Below are positions 1-8,473 of a stretch of DNA of 64,000 nt, one piece after another (positions within the stretch are counted from its first letter, which is position 1; each line of letters begins with the position of its first letter). This stretch comes from an uncultured Acidobacteriia bacterium (GTDB taxonomy: Bacteria; Acidobacteriota; Terriglobia; Bryobacterales; Bryobacteraceae). Under the pieces are notes generated by a model, which saw nothing but the letters and a program-made list of their open reading frames with translations, was not told the DNA's origin and did not search any database. Position numbers and translations under genes: made by a program. The DNA lies in NCBI GenBank assembly GCA_903851195.1, contig CAINNJ010000034.1:1-64000 (forward strand), read 5' to 3'.

Positions 1-1334
1 ATCCGTCGGTGCGCCTTTCCGCTTCCGTAAGGGAGCGGCCTCATTGAAGCCATCCAGCACTTTGCCGTGTTGTCCGGAAAGGCCTCCTTTCCGCTTCCGT
101 AAGGGAGCGGCCTCATTGAAGCAGCGCCTCGGCCCTGTCCAGGAGATCGCCCTCAGCCCTTTCCGCTTCCGTAAGGGAGCGGCCTCATTGAAGCGCGGGC
201 ACTGTGGTTGCGCCTTCGTGACGTGACCGGCCCTTTCCGCTTCCGTAAGGGAGCGGCCTCATTGAAGCCCACGGCGAGACTGACATACGGCACTTCGCCA
301 TTCCGTCCTTTCCGCTTCCGTAAGGGAGCGGCCTCATTGAAGCTGGATCGCCTCAGTGAGCGTTCCTATCGCTCCAATCTTTCCGCTTCCGTAAGGGAGC
401 GGCCTCATTGAAGCGCGTTATGCGTTGCGCTCGTGTTCTGTTGCCTGCGTGCTTTCCGCTTCCGTAAGGGAGCGGCCTCATTGAAGCACTAGTATTCTGT
501 TTGCCTTTTTTTCTTTCTTCTTCTTTCCGCTTCCGTAAGGGAGCGGCCTCATTGAAGCCACGCAGCATTCCACGCAGCATTCCACGCAGCATCCCCCCTT
601 TCCGCTTCCGTAAGGGAGCGGCCTCATTGAAGCCGCTCAACGGCTTGCCCTGCAGCCAGGAGCCGCTCCCTTTCCGCTTCCGTAAGGGAGCGGCCTCATT
701 GAAGCGAGCGAACTTTCCGGCGGCTGCATTGAGCACGCCTTTACTTTCCGCTTCCGTAAGGGAGCGGCCTCATTGAAGCTTAAAGACATCCCGTGCCTTA
801 ACCACGCTCTCCAACTTTCCGCTTCCGTAAGGGAGCGGCCTCATTGAAGCCGCCGCCAGCTCCGCCGCCGCCAGCTCCGCCGCCACGGGCTTTCTGCTTC
901 CGTAAGGGAGCGGCCTCATTGAAGCGACGCGGAAACCGGCCTTCTCACTTTGGCAAGCGCCGCTTTCCGCTTCCGTAAGGGAGCGGCCTCATTGAAGCAT
1001 GGAAAGGCCGGAGACCTCGCGATACTCTCCCGCACTTTCCGCTTCCGTAAGGGAGCGGCCTCATTGAAGCCATCCACGTCTCTTTTGTTTTCGCGCGGGC
1101 TTGTTCCCTTTCCGCTTCCGTAAGGGAGCGGCCTCATTGAAGCCGTCTCGGTTAATCCTCAAAGTCCTGCCAGTCTGCTCTTTCCGCTTCCGTAAGGGAG
1201 CGGCCTCATTGAAGCCGCAACGATGGCGTACCGGCTCGCGGCTGCACCCTTCTTTCCGCTTCCGTAAGGGAGCGGCCTCATTGAAGCAGCTGGATCATCT
1301 CGGATCCCTGAATCACACTATGTCTTTCCGCTTC
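1..1334 (+). CRISPR. Type I-G CRISPR array, 18 full repeats, left end outside window
   Basis: Eighteen 36-nt repeats begin at 15, 87, 159, 233, 308, 379, 452, 523, 598, 670, 744, 815, 890, 963, 1035, 1108, 1180 and 1252; spacers are 35-39 nt. Each repeat starts CTTTCCGCTTCC and ends CCTCATTGAAGC. CCGCTTCC pairs with GGGAGCGG around a GTAA (GNRA) loop, followed by the likely 8-nt crRNA 5' handle ATTGAAGC. The repeat at 890 has one C-to-T change (895) that keeps a G-U pair. At 1324 a repeat begins but only its first 11 bases match; a decayed last repeat marks the trailer end. So the array is probably transcribed on the plus strand with its leader left of the window. The cas8-like gene of module 1 ends 78 bp away on the other strand. 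Confidence 0.98.
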
Positions 1335-1412
1335 GCCCGCACTCGGGCTTGCCAACAATCCACGGGGCGGATCGCAAACCGCATCCCTCCGCCCGCCCCT
1401 CCATCCCGCTCC

Positions 1413-2333
1413 CTAAAGTAACGCCCGCGCCGGACTGAAATTCCGGTATTTCCCTTCCGTGAACCGCTTCGCCCGAAACACCTGCCCCAGCCCCCGCCGC
1501 TCCAGCGTTCTTCGCTCCCTCTCGCCCACCTGCGCCGCCTGCAATTCCTCCAAAGCCAGCAAAGACGCCACCGTGGCTCTCCCCACCGGCTCCTTCCAGA
1601 TCGGCCACGTAACCTCCGGCTCCCGATTCCGATCCTCAAATCCCACGGTGTTCAGCCTTCCCCGCACAGCCGCCGTCGGGAACAACGGCAACGCCTCCAC
1701 CGCAAGCCGGTTCGCGCCCCTCATCGTCCGGATGGGATCGCCCGCCGGATCCTCCGCCCGCAGCGCATGCGGCCGGTAATCGGCCGGATCCCATCGCAGT
1801 GACGGCCTGCCGTCGGCATAATCCCAGCTCTCAAACAGCGTCCGCCGCAAATGCTCTGTGTCGGTCCCCGCCGCCAGTTCCTTCATGAATCCCAGAAAAT
1901 GCTGGTGGCCCGCCCCGCTCATCGTGCGGAACTCCGTATCCGACATCTGATCCTTCTTCGGCCCCGCCCCCACGCCATCCGATCCGAATGCCGCCAGAAA
2001 ATCGGCTTCTTCCCGCCCCGCGCTCCCGGCCCCCGCGGACCGGAAAAGATGGTCGCGAAACGCCTCCAGAGGCAGCGTCAGATCGTTGCCAATGTTCCAC
2101 GCGGAATTCACCGAACTTTCCCCGCAAATCCTCTGCCCCAGCGCCGACAGAAACTCCTCCTCGCTCTGCAAAGCGGAATGCTGAATCACCGGCATCCAGC
2201 GGCCCTGCAGCCGCCACGCCATGCGAACCTCCGCGCCGTCTGCCGCCTCCTCCAGAACGCGCAGGGTTCCCAACGCGGCCAGAAACCCCAACAGATTACT
2301 CCCGTCCAGCCCCGTCAACCGAGTCTCAAACAT
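1413..2333 (-). CDS. Type I-G/I-U Cas8-like subunit (Csb3/GSU0052-like)
   Basis: This 306-aa protein is the last gene of cas operon 1. It starts at the ATG at 2333, overlapping the cas3 stop by 8 bp, which argues for translational coupling. The N-terminus LTGLDGSNLLGFLAALGTLR resembles the opening of the small Cas8-like proteins next to csb1/csb2 in Geobacter-type I-U loci, and also the start of Csx17. It probably fills the large-subunit role (PAM recognition and Cas3 recruitment) in this Cascade, although it is less than half the length of the Csx17 of module 2. No catalytic motif is visible. The assignment rests on operon position and the N-terminal motif; the exact family name (Csb3 versus Cas8u2) is uncertain. 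Confidence 0.75.
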   Translation of the reverse strand: MFETRLTGLDGSNLLGFLAALGTLRVLEEAADGAEVRMAWRLQGRWMPVIQHSALQSEEEFLSALGQRICGESSVNSAWNIGNDLTLPLEAFRDHLFRSAGAGSAGREEADFLAAFGSDGVGAGPKKDQMSDTEFRTMSGAGHQHFLGFMKELAAGTDTEHLRRTLFESWDYADGRPSLRWDPADYRPHALRAEDPAGDPIRTMRGANRLAVEALPLFPTAAVRGRLNTVGFEDRNREPEVTWPIWKEPVGRATVASLLALEELQAAQVGERERRTLERRGLGQVFRAKRFTEGKYRNFSPARALL

Positions 2334-5142
2334 CGCCCCTGCCTTCTTCTTCGCTCCGGCGGTGGTCCGCCAGTCGGACCAGCGTCTCCAGGTACGCCAG
2401 CCCATACCACCCATACCTCTTCGTCAGCATCCAGAACCGCGCGCTGACTCCGGACGCGATATTTTCCAGCCCGTGATCGCTGCTCGCCGTCCTCGCCCCG
2501 TATTGAACCTCGACGGACTCACTGGCTTCCTCCACCGGAGCGAAAGGTCGGCACCGGCCATGGTGGCTCCCCACCAGATGCAGCAGCAAATCGCGATCCG
2601 GTGCTTCAGCTTCTGCGGTATCGCCCTCCAGCAGCGCGACCGACACCAGTTCATGCCGCCCTCCCTTCGGATATCCCGCAAGCACACGCGCCCTCTCGAT
2701 CGCCGCGCCGTTCGTGCCCGACTTCTTCGATTTCGCCAGCAACTCACCGGTTCGCGCCCGGTTTCCTCCGCGCAGCCAAGCCTGGAACCTCGGATCGGCC
2801 TTGCCGATGTCATGCAGCCGGGCCGCCAGCACCACCGTCTCCCGCAGATCCGTCGGCAAATCGGCCGCGAACCCCTCCGCCCATCGCGCGCACCCGCCCA
2901 GGTGATCGTCCAGCCCCACCTCCGTGGTGAATGCCGAGCGGCTTGACTCCTGTTCGAATGCCGTTCTTCCGCTGAGCGCCGCCCAGCCGTCCTGCCCCGA
3001 ATCCGGTGACTCGGCGAGTTGGATCCGCCCCTTCAGCGCCACCAGAGCCTGGATCGTTTTCAGGACCCAGCCCCTAACCTCGCTGGTATCGAATTCCTCC
3101 AACACCCGTCGCGCGTCGTCCGGGGTCTCGCCGTTCCGTAGTTTTTTCGCGACATCGCCATAGCCCCAACTCTTCGCCAACGTTTCGTCGAGTCGCAGTA
3201 TCGGTCGCCCCATCGCCAGTTTCACTGCGTCCCCGACGTCATCCACCGGCTCCGTCCACTCCGGATTCCATCCCCATTCGTCGCACCCCCCGTAGGACGC
3301 CGGCACAATCAGCGTCATTCCGGGGCGCACTTCCTCCCACCCTTGCAGCACCCTGCTCTCATCCGGACCTTGCCACCGCAGCGCGGGCCGGAAAGCGTCC
3401 CGGATCCGCCGCATCTCTTCAGCCGCAAGCCCTTCCATATCGGTCACATCAGGCGTAGGCTGCTGGCAAAGCCATTTCTGGACCACCCACAACGGCAGGG
3501 AAATCGCCTCCGCGGCGCCCGGCGGACAGATCGCCACCGTATCGCACCAGTCCTCCGGCTTTTCGGGGAGGTCCGCCCGCCAGATGACCTGTACATCCGC
3601 GGGTTCCGTTTCCGGCCCGTGCAGAAACAGTGCCGGGTCCGGACTCACCGCCGGTTCCGGCGAGGTTTGCCCCAGCAGATCCACGTGGGAAGGCATCAGC
3701 ACCGGGGCATCCCTGCGTTCCGCCGTCAGGCTGGCGCGGTCGGGTACCTCGCGGAGCGCCTGTCGCAAAACAAGAACCCCCATCTCCACGAATTCGGTCT
3801 TCTTCGGCTTTGCTTTCTTCTTGCCTTCCGCCGCTGCCGGAACGGCTGCGTCTTCCTTTTGAACCTGACCCTTCAGCCACCGCCATGTCGCGCTCAGCGC
3901 CTTCCCGTAAATGCGGTCTTCGGCCCGCGCCCCGATCTGATCTTTCTGGGCCACGATCGCCGCCCGCGCGGCGCCGTCGCGGCCATCTCGGTTCAGTCTG
4001 CCGAACCGCTGCTCCAGCGCGTCGATGCTGGCGGCTTCCGTCACCAGCGCATCGAAATCGATGTTCGCCCCCACCTCGATACACTGCGTGGCTACTACGA
4101 AAACAGGCTTTGACGGCACGGCGCGGCCAAGGCCGATCTGCCCCTTCCACTCCTCCCAAAGCCGGTCGCGGTCATAAGAGCGGGCGCGGCCCGTCATCAG
4201 AATCGCTTCCGTTCCGTCCCCTTTCAGCTCTTGGTAAACGGCGCGGGCGGTCCTAACCCGGTTCGCGATCACCCCCACAACCGGTGCGCCGTGCAGGTTC
4301 CGCATGCTCCGCGCCTGTTCCGTCAAACCCCGCACCAGGGCATCGTATCCGCCCGCCGCTTCCTCGGATTCTTTCCCGATCTCCACCAGCACCGCGCGTT
4401 TGGAAGCCGTCCAGCGGCCTTTTAAAACGGTGTTCCCGGTGTCTTCCGGGCTCTCGGCAAATGCCTCCCCGCCCCTCGGCGTTGCCGACATTTCGACTAC
4501 GCGCAGACCCTTACCCACCGGCATCTCCGCCCACTTCCGGTAGGCTTCGATTCGTTGCAGGGTCTGCGCGAAAGGTTGGCTGATATGCGCCTCGTCCAGC
4601 ACAATCAGCGAATCGTGCGCCGCCAGCGCGGCCCGGATCGGCCACATATAACGATTCGTCCCGTACGCCCGGAACAGCAGGCTGGAACCCAGTTGATCCA
4701 CCGTCGAACACACCACCACCGGCTGCCGCGGCGACTTCGCCCAGGTGTCATCTTTCGCCGTGCCGCCCCGCAGCGTCGCTGTTTCCAGTGGCGGCGCGTT
4801 CGCTCCATCTCCGATCTCGCGGAGACGGGCCGCGACTTCACCCAACGGTGTGGACGCCTCGGCCTCCCTCAGCTTCCTGGCAATCTTTTCAGCTCGCGCC
4901 GCCGCCTCATCCACGATGATCCGTCTGTCTACCACGAAAAAGATCCGCCGCGCCGCGTTTGGCGCGCCCATCGCCAGCGCGTAAACGGCGATATCGATCA
5001 GTGCCGTTTTGCCCGCCGCCGTCGGCAGCCCGATGGAACCGGGCCAGTCGCCGGCCAATGCCTTTTCCGCCAGCCGCTCCTGCCACGGAAACGGACTTTT
5101 GTCTTCACCCCATAAAGCCCGGAAGAAGGACGAGAATGTCAT
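2326..5142 (-). CDS. cas3: Cas3 helicase-nuclease, type I-G (module 1)
   Basis: A 938-aa Cas3 with helicase first and HD nuclease last, the order usual in type I-G/I-U. Walker A LPTAAGKTALID lies near residue 39, DEAH at 183-186, SATP near 220, and an RFGRLNRDGR motif VI follows. The C-terminal HD domain has LHDIGKADPRF near 775 and GSHHGR about 85 residues later. It should unwind and degrade DNA after Cascade binding. The start at 5142 (MTFSSFF) overlaps the csb2 stop by an ATGA; the much longer upstream reading frame runs inside csb2 and is not credible. The downstream cas8-like gene overlaps by 8 bp. Confidence 0.95.
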   Translation of the reverse strand: MTFSSFFRALWGEDKSPFPWQERLAEKALAGDWPGSIGLPTAAGKTALIDIAVYALAMGAPNAARRIFFVVDRRIIVDEAAARAEKIARKLREAEASTPLGEVAARLREIGDGANAPPLETATLRGGTAKDDTWAKSPRQPVVVCSTVDQLGSSLLFRAYGTNRYMWPIRAALAAHDSLIVLDEAHISQPFAQTLQRIEAYRKWAEMPVGKGLRVVEMSATPRGGEAFAESPEDTGNTVLKGRWTASKRAVLVEIGKESEEAAGGYDALVRGLTEQARSMRNLHGAPVVGVIANRVRTARAVYQELKGDGTEAILMTGRARSYDRDRLWEEWKGQIGLGRAVPSKPVFVVATQCIEVGANIDFDALVTEAASIDALEQRFGRLNRDGRDGAARAAIVAQKDQIGARAEDRIYGKALSATWRWLKGQVQKEDAAVPAAAEGKKKAKPKKTEFVEMGVLVLRQALREVPDRASLTAERRDAPVLMPSHVDLLGQTSPEPAVSPDPALFLHGPETEPADVQVIWRADLPEKPEDWCDTVAICPPGAAEAISLPLWVVQKWLCQQPTPDVTDMEGLAAEEMRRIRDAFRPALRWQGPDESRVLQGWEEVRPGMTLIVPASYGGCDEWGWNPEWTEPVDDVGDAVKLAMGRPILRLDETLAKSWGYGDVAKKLRNGETPDDARRVLEEFDTSEVRGWVLKTIQALVALKGRIQLAESPDSGQDGWAALSGRTAFEQESSRSAFTTEVGLDDHLGGCARWAEGFAADLPTDLRETVVLAARLHDIGKADPRFQAWLRGGNRARTGELLAKSKKSGTNGAAIERARVLAGYPKGGRHELVSVALLEGDTAEAEAPDRDLLLHLVGSHHGRCRPFAPVEEASESVEVQYGARTASSDHGLENIASGVSARFWMLTKRYGWYGLAYLETLVRLADHRRSEEEGRGDV

Positions 5143-6554
5143 AGCCTCCCCCCGTTGTCGCGGACTGGCAGGAACAGGCCATATCCGTAATACCTTCCGG
5201 CCCCGGCCAGCACCGGACCCTGAATACACTCTTCGAACCGCGCTCTCACATGGCAGTGATATCGCTGTGGCTTTCCTTGCCGCGCTGCGGCCGGCGGATA
5301 GGCGGACGCTTTGAACGCACCCACAAGCCAGGGGTTGTAATGCAGATCGATCTCGGCCGGCGCGGGAAGCCCGACGCGAACGAACGCGTCCCGGACCGTC
5401 TGCTCCGCCTCTTCGCCGTAGGGATCCCGGGGAAAACGATCGAACACGAAGGGTGTCACCGTCGCCCAGACACTCCCGCGTCCCGCCCAAACCTCCTGGC
5501 GCAGGGTCTTTCTGCGTTCTTCGGCATCGCACAGCGAGACGCACCATTTACCCCACGGCATCTGCAGTTCCTCAATGTTTTCGAAGATCTCCCAGCACAG
5601 TTTTTCTTCTTCCCGGTTCAGCGTTCGGGGCAGCACCGCGGCTACGCCCATAACGTTCCCCGTTCCGCGCGGATCCCCCACATGGGCCAACGGCACAAGG
5701 GCTACATGGGGCCTTTCGCTCCGGAGCGGCGCTTCCGGCGTGCTCCCCGGCGCGTGCCCGCTCAGGAACTCCGGCACGGGTTGAGGCGAAAGCTTCATCA
5801 TTGCGCCCCGCAGGGCGCTCGTAATCGAAAGCGATGACCGAAGCGAAGCGCTTGGCCCGCAATCGCGTCGCAGGACGATCATGGAACCGAACATGGACCT
5901 CCGGATCTCGGGCCGTGCCTGCGCCGCTTCCGCATACAAGGTCGTCTCGCCTGTCGATGGCCGGAATACCTTGTTGCCGCTTTTCTGAAAGCGTCCATGG
6001 CTAGTGATCAGTTCTTCCAGTCGCCCCTCGTAAGGCACGCGCAGGCGGGTTCCATGAACCGCGAACGGGTGCCACACCCGCCGGCCAGGCGCGGGCGGAG
6101 ACTCGGCGATCTCCGCTTCCACCAGACTCGCGGAATGTCCCAGCGAACCGGTTCGCCCCAGCAGCTGCCGAAATGCCGGCAGCAATTCCGCCGGGGGAGC
6201 CTCCGTCCATTCGAAGTGAACCTCGGGATATTCGAGCGTGGCGGACGGGAACGCGCGCCCCTTCCTCGCTCTGTCTTCGGGCAAGAGCGAACTGTCGTTC
6301 ACCGGCACGAACGCCTGAACGAGCTTTCGCGGGCTGCAGTCGCCGGCGTGAATCACAGGCGGTGCCTGCCGTTCCAGCCACTCCAGCGCCGGCCGCAAAC
6401 CCTCTTCCGCTCCGCTTTCTCCCCATGCCGAAACCAGCGCAGAAAAGAAACGCGACGGATGGGGCGGCCACTCAGGCTCCGATTTACTGTCGCCGTCCTC
6501 GAAGACCGCTGAATAGACCCGCCCCGTCAGAAAAGTGACGCGGATGAGAAACAC
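5139..6554 (-). CDS. csb2: Csb2, Cas5-Cas6 fusion (GSU0054 family), module 1
   Basis: This 471-aa protein begins MFLIRVTFLTGRVYSAVFED and continues EWPPHPSRFFSALV, the N-terminal signature of the GSU0054/Csb2 family. In type I-G the Cas5 half holds the crRNA 5' end in the effector and the Cas6 half processes the repeat hairpin; the repeat in the adjacent array has a suitable 8-bp stem. It starts 2 bp after the csb1 stop and ends in a 4-bp ATGA overlap with cas3, so it is inside a tightly packed operon. It is only distantly similar to the Csb2 of module 2 (9223-10644), so the two are not a recent duplication. Confidence 0.9.
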   Translation of the reverse strand: MFLIRVTFLTGRVYSAVFEDGDSKSEPEWPPHPSRFFSALVSAWGESGAEEGLRPALEWLERQAPPVIHAGDCSPRKLVQAFVPVNDSSLLPEDRARKGRAFPSATLEYPEVHFEWTEAPPAELLPAFRQLLGRTGSLGHSASLVEAEIAESPPAPGRRVWHPFAVHGTRLRVPYEGRLEELITSHGRFQKSGNKVFRPSTGETTLYAEAAQARPEIRRSMFGSMIVLRRDCGPSASLRSSLSITSALRGAMMKLSPQPVPEFLSGHAPGSTPEAPLRSERPHVALVPLAHVGDPRGTGNVMGVAAVLPRTLNREEEKLCWEIFENIEELQMPWGKWCVSLCDAEERRKTLRQEVWAGRGSVWATVTPFVFDRFPRDPYGEEAEQTVRDAFVRVGLPAPAEIDLHYNPWLVGAFKASAYPPAAARQGKPQRYHCHVRARFEECIQGPVLAGAGRYYGYGLFLPVRDNGGRL

Positions 6555-6556
6555 GC

Positions 6557-7798
6557 CTAGCTCCCGGCGCTCTCGCTCACCATGGAGCGCTTGCGGCTCT
6601 CGGAAACCAGTTTGGCCAGATTCGCCGAAGGTTGCAGGATTACCGGCTCCTCGGACCAGGGCAAACCCAGTTCACGCGCGGCGCCCGCCGCTTCGGCTAC
6701 CAGTTCTGCCGCGGCCTTCGCCGTTACCTGGAACGGATGGGTCTCGCCCTGTCCGATGAACTCGAACACGCCGGGCTTCCCGTCCAGCAGACACCGCGAC
6801 CGCAGGTCGTACCCATCCTCGTCCAGCAAACGGATCGCGGCGAGACCCAGCGCCGCCAGCACCGTGCGCGCCGCGCTGTCGCTTGCGGCCAGAGCCTTGC
6901 CGTTCACCGGGAACCGCAATCGCCGAAGCGCCGCCAGTGAGAGAACCGTGTTTTGAATGGCGTAGTCGAGGCTGACCCCGCCGTGATTCGGATTCTTGTT
7001 CTTATCGCGGAAGGAAGGAGTAATGTTCCCGTGATTGATTTCCGAAGGTTTCGCCTTGACCGGTTCGCCCTTCGCGTTTTTCAAGGCCTCTTTTTCGTCG
7101 AAAGTCCAGCCCCCGCCTTCTTTTTTAAAAATATCGACGTTATTGCTGATCTCGCAGGGATCGAGGCGGCTCGACGTTCTCTTGCCCACGATCTTCTCCG
7201 CGCCCTGATAGCCCACGATCTCCGACACCAGAGCCCGCTGAACCTTCGCCCCCAGCCCGCCTCGCGGCCCTGTCGAGTCCCAGAACCCGAAAAGCAGCGC
7301 GGTCGGACACAACGCAAACACGGGCGTGGCATTCGAGGACCGCGCGCCGTTCAGTTCCGCGCCAGCTCCCGCCTCGCGAAACGGTTTATCTCCAAGGTTC
7401 GAATCCCGGAAAATCGCGTCGCACATCCGGTGCGGCGTCTCCAGAGCCGTCAGCCGCCCCACTTCCAGAAGAATCGGTTCGTCTGTCTTCGCCGCAAAAT
7501 CGACCTGCAGCATCGGCATGGGGAGTCTCCCGGCGTCATACGCCCGAAGCATCGCCAGTTCCATCCGGTTCGCCTGGGACTGCACCGAATCGAGCAGCAC
7601 GGTTTCCACGGCTGTCAGTCTCTCGATCCCGTCCTCGCCCTTGACGTGGAGGAGTCGTTTTTCATCCGCGTACTCCCCGCCCTCATAGGTGGGCGGGAAC
7701 ACCTTCCCGCCCTGCGGCTCCAGCCGCGTAACCCGCCGGATAGCGGCAAAATCCCCGTCGACTGCCTTCTTTAATAATTCGAGGTTTAATAAGGTCAC
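6557..7798 (-). CDS. csb1: Csb1 (Cas7 backbone subunit, GSU0053 family), module 1
   Basis: First gene of cas operon 1, 413 aa. The motif LDSVQSQANRMELAML is characteristic of Csb1, the Cas7-type subunit that coats the crRNA spacer in type I-G Cascade. The start is a GTG at 7798 with AAGGAG five bases upstream; no ATG lies closer. Upstream are a tandem palindromic repeat (7856-7891), a perfect 11-bp inverted repeat (7944-7969) and, about 450 bp away, a candidate minus-strand promoter (8251-8279) overlapped by the target site of a crRNA-like RNA. It is about 90 residues longer than the Csb1 of module 2. Confidence 0.92.
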   Translation of the reverse strand: MTLLNLELLKKAVDGDFAAIRRVTRLEPQGGKVFPPTYEGGEYADEKRLLHVKGEDGIERLTAVETVLLDSVQSQANRMELAMLRAYDAGRLPMPMLQVDFAAKTDEPILLEVGRLTALETPHRMCDAIFRDSNLGDKPFREAGAGAELNGARSSNATPVFALCPTALLFGFWDSTGPRGGLGAKVQRALVSEIVGYQGAEKIVGKRTSSRLDPCEISNNVDIFKKEGGGWTFDEKEALKNAKGEPVKAKPSEINHGNITPSFRDKNKNPNHGGVSLDYAIQNTVLSLAALRRLRFPVNGKALAASDSAARTVLAALGLAAIRLLDEDGYDLRSRCLLDGKPGVFEFIGQGETHPFQVTAKAAAELVAEAAGAARELGLPWSEEPVILQPSANLAKLVSESRKRSMVSESAGS

Positions 7799-7855
7799 AA
7801 CGCTCCTTGATATTCGGTTCGACTGCGCTGCGCGCAGAAAACCGCGGGGGAATGC

Positions 7856-7891
7856 ATCAGGATACTGAATCCTATCAGGATACTGAATCCT
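7856..7891. promoter_or_regulatory. Two tandem 18-bp palindromic sites upstream of cas operon 1
   Basis: The 18-mer ATCAGGATACTGAATCCT occurs twice with no gap (7856-7873 and 7874-7891). Each copy holds the interrupted palindrome AGGAT-N5-ATCCT. The pair sits 58-93 bp before the csb1 start codon, where a dimeric transcription regulator of the cas operon would be expected to bind. No matching regulator gene is recognisable in the window. Confidence 0.6.
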
Positions 7892-7943
7892 AAAGGATGA
7901 ACGTTACGCGAAAACGCTGAAAAACTTAGCGAATTATTCTGAT

Positions 7944-7969
7944 GATGGGTCGTCAATCGACGACCCATC
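7944..7969. promoter_or_regulatory. Perfect 11-bp inverted repeat in cas operon 1 leader
   Basis: GATGGGTCGTC and its exact complement are separated by AATC. No T-run follows on either strand, so it is not a standard terminator. It could be a protein-binding palindrome or a leader RNA hairpin of the transcript starting near 8244. Function unknown. Confidence 0.45.
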
Positions 7970-8117
7970 CTTGCCGATCCCGGTTGACAGTCGGTTCAGC
8001 CGCAATCCGCATTGACAGATGCGACTGCCCTCTCAATGGGCGCAGTCTGAGATTCAGGGAACAGCCTGAGACGTGGGGTGCGGGTTTCATCCGCGGGCGA
8101 AGCTGTCGAACAAACAT
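7953..8117 (-). CDS. Possible 54-aa ORF in cas operon 1 leader
   Basis: An ATG at 8117 has AGGAG ten bases upstream and opens a 54-codon frame rich in arginine, ending at 7953 inside the 11-bp inverted repeat. It lies in the predicted leader between the candidate promoter at 8251-8279 and csb1. I recognise no family. It may be a leader peptide or a chance frame; only the ribosome-binding site and position support it. Confidence 0.22.
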   Translation of the reverse strand: MFVRQLRPRMKPAPHVSGCSLNLRLRPLRGQSHLSMRIAAEPTVNRDRQGWVVD

Positions 8118-8163
8118 GGATGTGTTTCTCCTGTAAATTGACCGCCGCCTGAAGGAGACTAAA

Positions 8164-8346
8164 ATGAAGCTGTGGCAGCCTTTCGCTCCTTTGACAGCGG
8201 TCGGTTGTTCAACCCAGCTCGAGTTCCAGCTCGGGCTGGGCTACAAGGCTATCGTACAATGCTTGGTGAAGATGTCCAAGAAGAATTTTGGAACGAAGCT
8301 GCAATGTATAACGCCGAATTCGGCTGGCCCTATTGAAGTTACATAG
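8164..8346 (+). CDS. Possible 60-aa ORF ending in the crRNA-like element
   Basis: An ATG at 8164 has AAGGAG six bases upstream, a strong ribosome-binding site. The 60-codon frame ends at a TAG inside the guide of the crRNA-like element, and a terminator hairpin follows at 8382-8429. No family is recognised. A 28-nt hairpin (8213-8240) lies within the frame. It could be a small toxin or leader paired with the downstream RNA, in the manner of CreT next to CreA, but it may equally be a chance frame. The protein itself has no feature that decides this. Confidence 0.28.
   Translation: MKLWQPFAPLTAVGCSTQLEFQLGLGYKAIVQCLVKMSKKNFGTKLQCITPNSAGPIEVT
8251..8279 (-). promoter_or_regulatory. Candidate promoter reading toward cas operon 1
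   Basis: On the minus strand TTGGAC (8279-8274), a 17-bp spacer and TACGAT (8256-8251) form a good sigma70-like promoter, with a start expected near 8244. Transcription runs toward csb1 with a leader of about 445 nt. The guide of the crRNA-like element at 8319-8429 matches a site whose 36-bp protospacer (8308-8273) would cover this -35 box. Confidence 0.5.
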
Positions 8347-8429
8347 CAGCTTCGTTTGCTTTCAATAACTTGAAAGCCATTCCACGGCCCGTTTACAAAA
8401 GGGCCGTGGCCCCATTTTTTTTTTGCCAA
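8319..8429 (+). ncRNA. crRNA-like regulatory RNA 1 (CreR/CreA-like)
   Basis: The segment GGCCCTATTGAAGT (8326-8339) resembles the CRISPR repeat tail GGCCTCATTGAAGC, giving a handle ATTGAAGT. The guide starts at 8340. A second pseudo-repeat follows (ATTCC, CGGCCC, loop, GGGCCG, GGCCCCATT), and its 9-bp stem plus nine Ts (8382-8424) also acts as a terminator. The first 18 guide bases match the minus-strand site 8308-8291 at 16 positions; mismatches are only at 6 and 18, and the flank is a TTA PAM. A weak promoter with -10 TATAAC (8307-8312) could start it near 8319. As RNA, the same bases can also form a local stem (8291-8308 with 8340-8357), so a plain structured RNA is the alternative. Confidence 0.6.
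8382..8429 (+). terminator. Rho-independent terminator, also pseudo-repeat 2 of RNA element 1
   Basis: CCACGGCCC (8382-8390) pairs perfectly with GGGCCGTGG (8401-8409) around a 10-base loop, followed by CCCCA and a run of nine Ts. Just before it GCTTTCAA and TTGAAAGC (8358-8377) form a second perfect hairpin. It ends any plus-strand transcript before the vapBC genes. Confidence 0.85.
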
Positions 8430-8473
8430 CAGTCCGCACGCGGCAATTCCCGTCCCAGGCCGCCGGTGGCATA

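Noticed and set aside
44-1421. Several ORFs of 60-127 codons on both strands inside the CRISPR array
   Set aside because: They are made of translated repeats (FRFRKGAASLK or FNEAAPLRKRK recurring) and are not genes.
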